NCBI GenBank assembly: GCA_040635515.1
Contig: JBEYHY010000006.1
Span: 1-64,000, forward strand
Reading direction: 5' to 3'
DNA from: Prauserella_A sp040635515
Lineage (GTDB): Bacteria; Actinomycetota; Actinomycetes; Mycobacteriales; Pseudonocardiaceae
DNA: 64,000 nt
Shown here: in pieces, positions 7,622-15,842 of the stretch
How positions within the stretch are numbered: position 1 is the first letter of the stretch
Layout of the letters: the number at the start of each line of letters is the position of its first letter
The notes under the pieces: model-generated
Told to the model about the DNA's origin: nothing
What the model saw: the letters and a program-made list of their open reading frames with translations, nothing else
Databases searched by the model: none
Position numbers and translations under genes: made by a program

Positions 7622-8936
7622 ACCGGCGAGAGCGCTCATCGGCGAGGTGACGACCGCGTTCGCGGCGTTCACGGCGTTCGTTGCGCCGGTGGCCGGCGAC
7701 GGTCCGATCCACTGGCCGGGCTACGACGCGGCGCTGGCGCGTGCGCGGAGCCGGACCGGCGAGGACGAATCGGTGGTGTGCGGTCTCGGCAAGGTGGGCG
7801 AAACCGAGGCCGTGTTGATCGCGTTCGAGTTCGGCTTCCTCGGTGGCTCGATCGGGGGCGGCACGGGGACATTGCTGCGGGCGGCGTTCGGAAAGGCCAG
7901 GGAACTCGGTGTTCCGGTGGTGTCGTTGATCGCGACGGGCGGCAGCCGCATGCAGGAAGGTATGCGGGCGCTGTCCCAGCTGCAGTACATCGCGGCCGAG
8001 ATGGCGCTGACGAGGGCGGCTGGGCTCGCGCAGGTGGCCGTACTGTGTGGCCCCGCGACGGGCGGCGGCTGGGCGACGCTGGGTGCCGGCGCGGATGTGA
8101 CGCTGGCACTGCCGGGCGCGCAGGTCGGTTTCGCGGGGTCGCGAGTCCGGCCTGGTGGTGACGACGAGGCTTACACGGCGGAGGGGCAGTTCGCGCGAGG
8201 CCACGTGGATCAGGTTGTCGGCGAGGGTGAACTGCGGGGAACCCTTGAGCGCTGGTTAAGGGTGCTGACCACCCCGGCGAGTGCGGTGCCTCCACCTGCC
8301 GCGCTGGGCGAGGCAACGGTGCCATCGACAGGGTGGGCGGCGGTGACCGCCGCGCGAGCGCGCGCCAGGCCACGCGCGGCATCCTATGTGGACCATTACT
8401 TCGACTGGTGGCAGGAGATCAGGGGCGATCGCTGTGGCGGCGTCGATCGGGGAGTGTTGTGCGGCTTCGGGTTGCGTGATGGCGCGGCTGCGGCTTTCGC
8501 GGCGCAGTGCGGAACGCCGACCCGCCCCGCCGGCTTCCGTACAGCGGCGCGGTTGGTCAGGCTCGCCGACCGGTTACGGGTTCCCGTGCTGACATTGATC
8601 GACACGCCTGGTGCGGCCAACGACGGTGAGGCCGAGCGGGCGGGCGCGGGGCCCGCGATCGCCGAATTGTTCTCCGCCGTCGCGGCGGCGACGGTACCGA
8701 TGACAAGCCTGGTGATCGGCGAGGGCGGTTCGGGAGGGGCGTTGGCTTTCGCCGCGGCGGGCAGGCTGTGGGCAACGCCGGACAGTTTCTTCTCGGTGAC
8801 GTCTCCCGAAGCTGCGGCGGCCATATTGAAACGCGGGGAGGACGAGATCGCCGCGACAGCGGACCAATTGCGGCTGCGCCCTCAAGACCTGGTCGAACTC
8901 GGCATCGCGCGAGGAATTGTCGGCCCTGAGCGGTAG
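7614..8936 (+). CDS. Fused carboxyltransferase (AccD-like + AccA-like halves)
   Basis: This 440-residue protein has two crotonase-fold carboxyltransferase halves. The beta-like half (about 50-220) contains GGTGTLLRAAFGKARELGVP and GGSRMQEGMRALSQLQ. The alpha-like half (about 255-440) contains RLADRLRVPVLTLIDTPGA and GEGGSGGALAFAAA. The zinc finger of normal AccD is missing. Coupling to matB suggests it acts on malonyl-CoA, either as the decarboxylating partner that yields acetyl-CoA or as a carboxyltransferase that needs a biotin protein encoded elsewhere. Malonate decarboxylase subunits MdcD/MdcE are related in fold. Exact reaction unproven. Confidence 0.75.
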   Translation: MPEPARALIGEVTTAFAAFTAFVAPVAGDGPIHWPGYDAALARARSRTGEDESVVCGLGKVGETEAVLIAFEFGFLGGSIGGGTGTLLRAAFGKARELGVPVVSLIATGGSRMQEGMRALSQLQYIAAEMALTRAAGLAQVAVLCGPATGGGWATLGAGADVTLALPGAQVGFAGSRVRPGGDDEAYTAEGQFARGHVDQVVGEGELRGTLERWLRVLTTPASAVPPPAALGEATVPSTGWAAVTAARARARPRAASYVDHYFDWWQEIRGDRCGGVDRGVLCGFGLRDGAAAAFAAQCGTPTRPAGFRTAARLVRLADRLRVPVLTLIDTPGAANDGEAERAGAGPAIAELFSAVAAATVPMTSLVIGEGGSGGALAFAAAGRLWATPDSFFSVTSPEAAAAILKRGEDEIAATADQLRLRPQDLVELGIARGIVGPER

Positions 8937-9051
8937 TGTTGAAACAAGGGGTCCCCCTTGCGGAGCGAACGGGCGGTTGGCACCGGTTCGGTCATCGTTC
9001 GGCCAAGTTCCCCGCGGCCCTGCCGCCCCGGCGCTCCTCTGGCGAGGGGAC

Positions 9052-9080
9052 GAACAGCATTCAGCCCGCGAAACGCGCTT
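9052..9080. repeat. Palindromic repeat overlapping the tsaE 3' end
   Basis: A degenerate copy (CAGCATTCAGC, CC, GCGAAACGCG) of the GCGTTTAGC family. Its right half encodes the last residues of TsaE (RFAG) and supplies the stop codon. The rest of the 8937-9060 space holds one short G/C-rich inverted repeat (CAAGGGG...CCCCTTG, about 8944-8959) and nothing else recognisable. Confidence 0.7.
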
Positions 9081-9525
9081 CGGCGAGCCGCGCCTCCCAG
9101 GTTCCATGCGGTTCGAGGGTCACCGTTCGCGTGTCGTCATCATGCCGTTCCAGCCGCACGATCAGGTGGTCATCGGACAGCCGCTCCGCGACCCCCTCGC
9201 CCCACTCCACGACGACGGCGGCTTCGGCCAGCTCCGTGTCCAGATCGAGGTCGTCGAGCTGGGAGAGATCACCTCCCAGCCGATAGGCGTCCACGTGCAC
9301 CAGCGATACCCCTGACCGGCCCGCCGGGTGCACCCGCGCCAGCACGAACGTCGGAGAGCTCACCCTGCCCTCGACGCCCATACCTGCCGCGATCCCCCTT
9401 GCCATCGTCGTCTTGCCCGCGCCGAGCGGCCCCGCGAGCAACACCAGATCGCCCGCCCGCAACTCACCCCCCAGCGTCCGTCCGAAATGGATGGTGTCAT
9501 CCGGCGTCGCCAGCATGACCTTCAT
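9061..9525 (-). CDS. tsaE: tRNA t6A ATPase TsaE
   Basis: TsaE (YjeE) is the small P-loop ATPase that resets the TsaB-TsaD complex. The 154 residues show the Walker A loop LAGPLGAGKTTMARG, then SSPTFVLARVH, HVDAYRL, and the VVVEWGEG strand. I start at the ATG at 9525, which forms an ATGA overlap with the stop of the upstream hydrolase; a GTG at 9537 is also in frame. The extreme C-terminus is encoded by a palindromic repeat. Confidence 0.92.
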   Translation of the reverse strand: MKVMLATPDDTIHFGRTLGGELRAGDLVLLAGPLGAGKTTMARGIAAGMGVEGRVSSPTFVLARVHPAGRSGVSLVHVDAYRLGGDLSQLDDLDLDTELAEAAVVVEWGEGVAERLSDDHLIVRLERHDDDTRTVTLEPHGTWEARLAEARFAG

Positions 9526-10541
9526 CTGCGCCACCACAGGACCCTCCGTGACAACCTTGTCGCTTCCACTCCGGAACAGCCCTGCAATACATCGATGATG
9601 TGACTGTTCACCAGTTCCGACTGTTCCACCTGCACCATATGCCCCGCGCCTCGTACCCGCACCAGCCGTGCCTCGGGCAACTCGGCCGCCATCCGCTCGG
9701 CATGGGAGAACGGGGTCAACCGATCCGAATCACCACCGACGACCAGCACCGGAACATGCTTGAGCCCGGCGAGAGCGGCATACCGGTTGTGACTCCCCAG
9801 CGTGTCGACGAAATTCACCAGTTGCCGTACCGGCGTGACGGCCAGCATCTCCAGCATGAAATCGACAAGCCGCGAATCCACATCGCGACGACCGAAAGCG
9901 AGCCGCCTGACCGCGTGCCGCGTCAGCTGGCCTCCCGCGGCGCGCACGAACTCGACAAGCCCGGGCTGCCAGCCCGCCAGTTCGCCGACGCCACGAGTCA
10001 ACGGGTTGTACTTCGACAGCAACGACCTTGGCAATCCACGCGCACCGACGCCACCGGCCGCGGTCGCGATCAGCACGACTCCACGGATTCTTCCCTCGAA
10101 GAGACCGGGGTTCTGCCGCGCCAGCTCCATGATCACCATGCCGCCCATGGAGTGCCCCATGAGGACCGTCGGCTCATCGGGCGCGACCGCGCGCAACACC
10201 GCGTCCAGATCGCGCGCCAACTGTTCGATGGTGCTCGTCGCCGCCTCGGCGGCTCCGGACTGCCCGTGTCCCCTGTGGTCGTAGTAGACCTGGCGCACCC
10301 GCGGCAACCGCAACGAAGCCAGCGCCGTGCGCTGGAAATGCCAGCTCCGACGCGACAACGCGAAACCGTGAACTCCGACGACCGTCAGCTCCGACCTCCG
10401 CCCGCCGAAAGGATCGACCTCCTCGACGGCGAGCGGGGTTCCGTCATCGGCGGCGACCGTGGACAACCGCCCCGGCGCGAGTCGCCCCGGATGTTCCCCC
10501 GCCGGATCGTCATCACCGCCGGAAACAGGCTTGGCCGTCAC
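9522..10541 (-). CDS. Alpha/beta hydrolase
   Basis: A 339-residue cytoplasmic hydrolase with the full triad: oxyanion HGFA, nucleophile elbow GHSMGGM, acid in VVGGDSD, histidine in GAGHM. About 30 residues of Pro/Gly-rich sequence precede the fold. The start is a GTG that overlaps the alr stop (GTGA), and the end overlaps tsaE (ATGA). A hydrolase at this place between alr and tsaE is common in actinobacteria, but its substrate is not known to me. Confidence 0.85.
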   Translation of the reverse strand: MTAKPVSGGDDDPAGEHPGRLAPGRLSTVAADDGTPLAVEEVDPFGGRRSELTVVGVHGFALSRRSWHFQRTALASLRLPRVRQVYYDHRGHGQSGAAEAATSTIEQLARDLDAVLRAVAPDEPTVLMGHSMGGMVIMELARQNPGLFEGRIRGVVLIATAAGGVGARGLPRSLLSKYNPLTRGVGELAGWQPGLVEFVRAAGGQLTRHAVRRLAFGRRDVDSRLVDFMLEMLAVTPVRQLVNFVDTLGSHNRYAALAGLKHVPVLVVGGDSDRLTPFSHAERMAAELPEARLVRVRGAGHMVQVEQSELVNSHIIDVLQGCSGVEATRLSRRVLWWRR

Positions 10542-11668
10542 CTGCCGTCCTCACCCAGATACCGGCGGGCCACGCGGGGCCGGTACATGCCCGTGACGAT
10601 CTCGTAGTCGATGGTGCCGATGGTGTCGGCCCAATCCGTCGCCGTCGGTTCCCCGCGTTCACCGGAACCGAACAGCACCACCTCCGACCCGACCGCGGGC
10701 TCGTCGTCACCACAATCGACCACGATCTGGTCCATGCACACCCTGCCCGCGACCTGTCCGCGCTTTCCGTTCACGAGCACACTCATCCTGCCGGAGAGCG
10801 TGCGGGGTACGCCGTCGGCGTATCCGACCGGAACGAGCGCAAGGTTCGTCGCTCTCGTCGCGGTCCAGGTATGTCCATAGGAGACGGACGTGCCCGCTTC
10901 GATCCGTTTCGTCAGCACGACACTCGACCGGAACGACATTACCTGGCGCAGATTCTCCCGCTGTGACACCGGGTTCAGCCCGTAGATCGCGATTCCCGGC
11001 CGCACCAGATCGAAATGCAGATCGGGACGAGTGAGCGTCGCCGCGGAATTCGCCAGGTGCCGCAACGGTTTCAGGCCCGCCTCTCGCGCCACGGCATACG
11101 CGGCCGCGAACTGTTCGGCTTGCCGGTCGATCGAAGGATGACCTGGCTCGTCGGCGCACGCGAGATGTGACCACATCGCCACAACGTCCACTTCGGACCG
11201 CGAGGCCGCTGTCTTCACGAGCTGAGGCCACGCGTAGGCCGGGCACCCGTTGCGGGAAAGACCGGTATCGATCTTCAGGTGCACGCGCGCTCGCCTGCCG
11301 GTACGCCTGGCGGCCTCGGCGATTCTGACGAGTTCGGCCTCGGAACTCACCGCGAGGTCGACGTCCTGTTCGATTCCCGAGGCGAAGTCGGCCTCCGCCG
11401 TGTCGAGCCAGCTGAACAGCCGCGCGGTGATCCCGGCTTCGCGCAATTCCAGTGCCTCGGCCAGTGAACAGGTGCCGAGCCAGGTCGCTCCGGCACTGAT
11501 CGCCGCGCGCGCGACAGGCACGGCGCCATGCCCGTAGGCGTCGGCCTTCACCACCGCCATGGTCTCGGCCCCCGAGGCAGCGGCTCGCCCCGCGAGGAGA
11601 GCGACGTTGTGCCGGAGTGCGCCGAGGTCGATCGTGACCTCGGCGCGGGGCGGGTGGTGCTCAGTCAT
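10538..11668 (-). CDS. alr: Alanine racemase
   Basis: This PLP enzyme makes D-alanine for peptidoglycan. The 376 residues show the PLP lysine in MAVVKADAYGHG (about 37-48), the phosphate-binding region, the catalytic tyrosine in TSVSYGHTW and the C-terminal beta-domain GRVCMDQIVVDCG. GGAAAG precedes the ATG. It begins only 26 bases after the xylulokinase stop, so it may be partly transcribed with the polyol operon. Downstream it is coupled to the hydrolase and tsaE. Confidence 0.96.
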   Translation of the reverse strand: MTEHHPPRAEVTIDLGALRHNVALLAGRAAASGAETMAVVKADAYGHGAVPVARAAISAGATWLGTCSLAEALELREAGITARLFSWLDTAEADFASGIEQDVDLAVSSEAELVRIAEAARRTGRRARVHLKIDTGLSRNGCPAYAWPQLVKTAASRSEVDVVAMWSHLACADEPGHPSIDRQAEQFAAAYAVAREAGLKPLRHLANSAATLTRPDLHFDLVRPGIAIYGLNPVSQRENLRQVMSFRSSVVLTKRIEAGTSVSYGHTWTATRATNLALVPVGYADGVPRTLSGRMSVLVNGKRGQVAGRVCMDQIVVDCGDDEPAVGSEVVLFGSGERGEPTATDWADTIGTIDYEIVTGMYRPRVARRYLGEDGR

Positions 11669-11694
11669 GGTGGAACAACTTTCCTGGCAGACGG

Positions 11695-13104
11695 TCAGAG
11701 TTCGTGGACGAGTTCTCGCGAAGCGAGATGCCGTTTCCTGATGGCCTCACCCGCTTCGAGATCGTCGCTTTCCGGGTCTCGCCGCGTCGCGACGCTCCCC
11801 TGCCAAGCCGGTGCTTCCTCGGTACCGGCGAGCGCCCATGCTGCCTGGCGGGCGGCGCCGATGGCGACGTGCTCGGCGGGTTCCGGCACGGCGACGGGAA
11901 CGCCGAAAACCGAAGGAGCGACAGTGCGCACGGCCTCCGACTGCGCGGCTCCGCCGATCAGCAGCACCCTGCGAACGGTCGTGCCGTGCTCGCGGACCGC
12001 TTCCAGCCCGGCGGCAAGCCCGCACAGCATGCCCTCGACGGCGGCGCGAGCCAGGTTCTCCGGCGTCATGTTCGTGCGCCGAAGCCCGAGCAGTGTTCCC
12101 GCGGCCTCTGGAAGGTTCGGCGTGCGCTCCCCGTCGAGGTAGGGCAGCAGGGTGAGGCCGTCCGCGCCTGGTCGAGCGCTCAACGCGAGGCGATCGAGTT
12201 CGGCGAGTTCGACACCGAGCAGTCCGGCGGTGGCGGTGAGCACCCTCGCGGCGTTGAGGGTGCAGGCCAATGGAAGGAACCGGCCGGTGGCGTCGGCGAA
12301 CCCGGCGACGATGCCGGTCGGATCGGCGGCGGGGCGCTCGCTCACACCGAACACGGTTCCGCTCGTGCCGAGGGAAACCACGACATCGCCCTCGGTGAGT
12401 TCCATCGCGAGCGCGGCGGCCATGTTGTCGCCGGTGCCCGCGGAAACCAGGGCCCCGTCGGGTGTGTGCCCCGCGGCTTCGGCCGGGTCGAGGACCCGTG
12501 GCAGCTCCGGGGTACGGCCGCCGAAAGCGGTGGCGAGGATATCGGTGCGGTAGGCGCGTTTCGCGGGCGAAAAGTAGCCCGTGCCGGAAGCGTCGCCACG
12601 GTCGGTGACCGGGTCGCCGCCGACAAGCCGCCAGGTGAGCCAGTCGTGTGGCAGCAGTACTTTGGCGACCCTGTCGGCGAGTTCCGGTTCGTTCTCGGCC
12701 ATCCACCGCAACTTGGTGACCGTGAAACTCGCGACAGGGACGGATCCCACGGCCTCCGCCCACATCCGAGGGCCGCCCAGTTCGCTCGTGAGATCGGCGG
12801 CCGCCTTCGCGGATCGGGTGTCGTTCCACAGCAGGGCGGGCCGTACGACGTCACCGGCCTCATCGAGGGTCACCATGCCGTGCTGCTGTCCGGCGACTCC
12901 GATCGCCGAAACACCGTCGAGCAGCCCGCCGGTGGCTTCCCTGAATGCCGACCACCACACGGCCGGATCGACCTCGGTGCTGTCCGGGTGCTCCGCGCGC
13001 CCGGTACGCACCACCTGCCCCGTGCGGGCAGCGCACACCATCACCTTGGTCGACTGAGTGGACGAGTCGATCCCCGCGACCAGAACTTCGCCGTTGTTGT
13101 TCAT
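11695..13104 (-). CDS. xylB: Xylulokinase (FGGY family)
   Basis: This ATP-dependent kinase would phosphorylate D-xylulose to D-xylulose 5-phosphate for the pentose phosphate pathway. It has 469 residues with the first phosphate loop GIDSSTQSTKVMV, the xylulokinase-type AGQQHGMV and LLWNDTRS motifs, the second phosphate loop VSLGTSGTVFG, and a C-terminal LLIGGAAQSEAVR adenosine motif. It overlaps deoR-type gene 13101-13913 by ATGA and is the last catabolic gene before alr. Other FGGY pentulokinase activities are possible. Confidence 0.88.
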   Translation of the reverse strand: MNNNGEVLVAGIDSSTQSTKVMVCAARTGQVVRTGRAEHPDSTEVDPAVWWSAFREATGGLLDGVSAIGVAGQQHGMVTLDEAGDVVRPALLWNDTRSAKAAADLTSELGGPRMWAEAVGSVPVASFTVTKLRWMAENEPELADRVAKVLLPHDWLTWRLVGGDPVTDRGDASGTGYFSPAKRAYRTDILATAFGGRTPELPRVLDPAEAAGHTPDGALVSAGTGDNMAAALAMELTEGDVVVSLGTSGTVFGVSERPAADPTGIVAGFADATGRFLPLACTLNAARVLTATAGLLGVELAELDRLALSARPGADGLTLLPYLDGERTPNLPEAAGTLLGLRRTNMTPENLARAAVEGMLCGLAAGLEAVREHGTTVRRVLLIGGAAQSEAVRTVAPSVFGVPVAVPEPAEHVAIGAARQAAWALAGTEEAPAWQGSVATRRDPESDDLEAGEAIRKRHLASRELVHEL

Positions 13105-13913
13105 ATCCCTGAGCTTTCCTGCTCGATGCCCACGCTGGCCAGTACCACCCGGGTGCCTGCCGCCCGCAACGCCCCGACTTCGGTGGCGGGGGCCCGGTCA
13201 TCGGTGATGACCAGGTCGTAGGCGCTCACGTCGCCGTAGGCATAGGTGGCTGTCCTGCCGAACTTCGAATGGTCGACGACAAGCACGTTCCTGTTGGCTG
13301 CCGCGGCGACCGCTTCCTTGAGGTCCGCGTAGTCCCGCACCGGGTGGTACAGCCGGGAGGCCGCCACCGCGGTGGCGGAGACGAAACCCACGTCGGCACG
13401 AATCCCGCGCAACGCCGACAACGCTCCGGCGCCGACACACGAGTCGAACTCCGTGTAGCGGCCGCCGAGCACGACCACCTCGCCGCGGCCATGTTCGCCG
13501 ACGATCCGCGCGATCTCCAGCGAATTGGTGACCACGGTGATGTCCTCCCGCTCCGCCAGCCTACGGGCGAGCGGGAACAACGTGGTCGAGTCGTCGAGAA
13601 GCACCGTCTGCCCTTCGGCGACCTCCGTGATCGCGACGGCACACAGCGCCTCTTTGCACGGCAGGTGAAGGCCTTCCCTGAAGCGCTTCGCGGTCTCCAT
13701 CGTCAGCGCGGGGTAGGCGGCGACCCTGCCTCTGAGCTTGCGCAGCAGCCTGCGGCCCGCGAGGTCGTCGAGGTCCCTGTGCATCGTCATCAGGCTCACC
13801 GAGAAGCGGGAGGTCAGGTCGTCGATCCGGATCTCTCCGGCCTCGATGACCGTGCGCAGAATCGCCTGCCTCCTCCGCTCGACGGCGGCGTCGGGCTGGC
13901 GTGTTCTAGGCAT
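13101..13913 (-). CDS. DeoR-family transcriptional regulator
   Basis: A 270-residue regulator with an N-terminal helix-turn-helix (about 12-62; IRIDDLTSRFSVSLMTMHRDLDDL) and a C-terminal sugar-phosphate sensing domain with the family signature DDSTTLFPLARRL, VVTNSLEIARIV and VLVVDHSKFGR. DeoR proteins typically repress sugar catabolism and release on a phosphorylated intermediate. It lies between the dehydrogenase and the kinase with overlaps of 8 and 4 bases, so it is embedded in the operon it probably controls; xylulose 5-phosphate is a sensible but unproven ligand. Confidence 0.9.
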   Translation of the reverse strand: MPRTRQPDAAVERRRQAILRTVIEAGEIRIDDLTSRFSVSLMTMHRDLDDLAGRRLLRKLRGRVAAYPALTMETAKRFREGLHLPCKEALCAVAITEVAEGQTVLLDDSTTLFPLARRLAEREDITVVTNSLEIARIVGEHGRGEVVVLGGRYTEFDSCVGAGALSALRGIRADVGFVSATAVAASRLYHPVRDYADLKEAVAAAANRNVLVVDHSKFGRTATYAYGDVSAYDLVITDDRAPATEVGALRAAGTRVVLASVGIEQESSGI

Positions 13914-14919
13914 TCGGCAACACTACGGGCTTGATGGTGGTGGGATCCTTCGCCGCGACGGTCAGCGCCTTGTCGACCTCGGCCAGCGGGAAGCGATGGG
14001 TGACGAGCCGGTCGAGGTCGATGTCGCGGCTCCCGGCGAGCGCGAGCGCGGTCGGCCAGGTACCCGCGTAGCGGAAGGTGCCGGTCACTTCGATCTCGAA
14101 GCCCTGTACGTGCGAGAGTGGCAGCGGGATCTCGTCGCCTCCCATGCCGATGAGCACGACCCTGCCCGCGCGCCCGACCAGGCGGATGGCTTCGCCGATG
14201 GCGCTGGGAACGCCCGAGCATTCGAGGAGCACGTCCGGTTCGAAACCGGAGTCGGCGAGTGTGGTGTTCGTGACGTCGATGGTGCCGGTGGCCCCCAATT
14301 CCCCGGCGAGCCGCAGCCGGTGAGGGTTCACGTCGCTCGCCACGACCTCCGTCGCCCCGAAAGCGCGGGCGGTCTGGACCGCGACAAGCCCGATCGGCCC
14401 CGCCCCTGTGACCAGTACCCGTGATCCCGGGGCGACCCGTGCCTTGCGGCAGCCCCAGACCCCGACGGAGAGCGGTTCGAGCAGCGCGGCGGCTTCGTCG
14501 CTGATCGTGTCCGGTACCGGGTAGGCGAACTCCTCGCGCAGGACGACGTATTCGCTGAAGGCTCCGTCGATGGGCGGGGTTCCGAAGAAGCGCATGCGGG
14601 GGCACAGGTTGTACCGGCCTTCCCGGCATTGGACGCAGCGTGAGCAGGGCACTCCGGGTTCCAGCGATACGCGCTGTCCCGGTTCGTGGAGCGTGGCGCC
14701 CTGGCCCGTCGCGGCCACGACACCGCTCGGCTCGTGGCCGAGGATCAGGGGGCGGTCGACAACGAAGTCGCCGATGCGTCCGTGCTCGTAGTAGTGAACG
14801 TCGGAACCGCAGGTGCCGACGGCGAGTACGCGCACGAGCACCTCGCCCCTGCCCGGTACCGGTACGGGGCGGCGTTCGGTGGCGATGTCGCGGACGCCGT
14901 TGAGAACCGAGACCGCCAT
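13906..14919 (-). CDS. Zinc-dependent polyol dehydrogenase (sorbitol/xylitol type)
   Basis: A medium-chain dehydrogenase of about 337 residues. It shows the catalytic zinc site (GTCGSDVHYYEHGRIG and GHEPSG), the four-cysteine structural zinc lobe CSRCVQCREGRYNLC, and the Rossmann motif VTGAGPIGLVAVQ with VASDVN for NAD. Together with xylulokinase it would oxidise a polyol such as xylitol or D-arabitol to D-xylulose. I start at the ATG at 14919 because the family begins AVSVLNGVRD; the frame is open to about 15015, where two tandem CCGGGAAGATC copies lie. No transporter is adjacent. Confidence 0.85.
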   Translation of the reverse strand: MAVSVLNGVRDIATERRPVPVPGRGEVLVRVLAVGTCGSDVHYYEHGRIGDFVVDRPLILGHEPSGVVAATGQGATLHEPGQRVSLEPGVPCSRCVQCREGRYNLCPRMRFFGTPPIDGAFSEYVVLREEFAYPVPDTISDEAAALLEPLSVGVWGCRKARVAPGSRVLVTGAGPIGLVAVQTARAFGATEVVASDVNPHRLRLAGELGATGTIDVTNTTLADSGFEPDVLLECSGVPSAIGEAIRLVGRAGRVVLIGMGGDEIPLPLSHVQGFEIEVTGTFRYAGTWPTALALAGSRDIDLDRLVTHRFPLAEVDKALTVAAKDPTTIKPVVLPNA

Positions 14920-15012
14920 GTCACCGGGAAGATCGTCGCCGGGAAGATCACGGTCGGCGGAAAGGTCGTGCACGAGTGTCGGCTCCCTTGCTGTGCGGGG
15001 CGCCGGCAACAG

Positions 15013-15030
15013 CATTTAGCCCGCTAAATG
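15013..15030. repeat. Palindromic repeat (CATTTAGC variant)
   Basis: CATTTAGC-CC-GCTAAATG is a perfect 18-bp palindrome. It lies in a 350-base divergent promoter space (14920-15269), so it is not a terminator for either neighbour. Confidence 0.85.
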
Positions 15031-15086
15031 TCGTTTGGGGCCGCCGGGGCAGGCGGGCGGCAGGTGCCGACGAAGCCGACCGCCAC

Positions 15087-15108
15087 GACTCTTCTTACCA
15101 GAGAAGTC
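15087..15108. promoter_or_regulatory. Candidate operator of the polyol operon
   Basis: GACTCTTCT and AGAGAAGTC flank TACC as an imperfect dyad with two mismatches, about 170 bases upstream of the dehydrogenase start. It may bind the DeoR protein. No convincing -10 or -35 boxes were found. Confidence 0.3.
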
Positions 15109-15161
15109 GCCAGCTTCTAACACTCAACTCGTTAACTCACCGCGCCCAGGCCGCCCCGGAA

Positions 15162-15188
15162 CCACATTTAGCCCGCGAACTGCGGTTC
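15162..15188. repeat. Palindromic repeat, degenerate copy
   Basis: CCACATTTAGC-CC-GCGAACTGCGG is a second, less symmetric copy of the family in the same divergent space. Confidence 0.7.
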
Positions 15189-15224
15189 GGGGCACGGTGG
15201 CCAGGGTGGCCCGTTGCGGGCTAT

Positions 15225-15256
15225 AGTCATGTTTTTGACTAGTCATGTTCTTGAGT
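15225..15256. promoter_or_regulatory. Tandem 16-bp PadR operator
   Basis: AGTCATGTTTTTGACT is followed without a gap by AGTCATGTTCTTGAGT. The first unit has AGTCA/TGACT ends with a 6-base centre; the second differs at two positions. TATAGT overlaps its left edge as a likely -10 box. It lies 13 bases before the padR start codon, fitting autoregulation. Confidence 0.7.
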
Positions 15257-15269
15257 ATGAGGAAGTGGC

Positions 15270-15842
15270 ATGGCACTTCGGCACGCGGTACTCGCGGCAC
15301 TGCTCGACGGCGAGCACAGCGGCTACCAACTCACCAAGATCTTCGATCGCGGCATCGCCAACTTCTGGTACGCCGCCCCCCAGCAGCTCTACGCGGAACT
15401 CACCAAACTGGAGTCCGCCGAACTCATCGCGGGCAGGCACGTCGTCCAGCAGGGCCGCCCCGACAAGCGGGTCTTCTCCATCACCGATGCCGGCCTCGCC
15501 GAGCTGGAAGCCTTCGCCGCCCGACCGGCCAAACCTCTGCTCCTCCGCGACGACCTCGCCGTCAAAGTGCACGTCGTCGACCACATCGACCCCGGCCCCG
15601 TCATCAGCGGACTCGACGAGCGCGCCGAGACCGCCACCGTCAAGCTCGCCTTCTACGAGCACACGCTCCGCGAACTCCGTGGCGAACTCGACGAGGCAAC
15701 CTTCCTGCGCCGAGGCGAACGGGTCGGCCCTTACCTGACCTGCCTCGCCGGTTGCCGGCTCGAACAACTCACCCGCGACTGGTGCCGCGACACCGCCCAC
15801 CTCCTGCGCGAACGGACCAGCACCGAAAGTAGGCCGACATGA
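15270..15842 (+). CDS. PadR-family transcriptional regulator
   Basis: A 190-residue regulator. The N-terminal winged helix (about 1-75; MALRHAVLAALLDGEHSGYQL, FWYAAPQQLYAELTKLE, RVFSITDAGLAELE) is typical of PadR, and the C-terminal helical region (about 85-185) matches the dimerising domain of the longer, Vir-like PadR proteins. GAGGAAG lies 5 bases before the ATG. It sits directly after a tandem operator and overlaps the SGNH hydrolase gene by ATGA, so it probably represses itself and that gene. The inducer is unknown. Confidence 0.9.
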   Translation: MALRHAVLAALLDGEHSGYQLTKIFDRGIANFWYAAPQQLYAELTKLESAELIAGRHVVQQGRPDKRVFSITDAGLAELEAFAARPAKPLLLRDDLAVKVHVVDHIDPGPVISGLDERAETATVKLAFYEHTLRELRGELDEATFLRRGERVGPYLTCLAGCRLEQLTRDWCRDTAHLLRERTSTESRPT

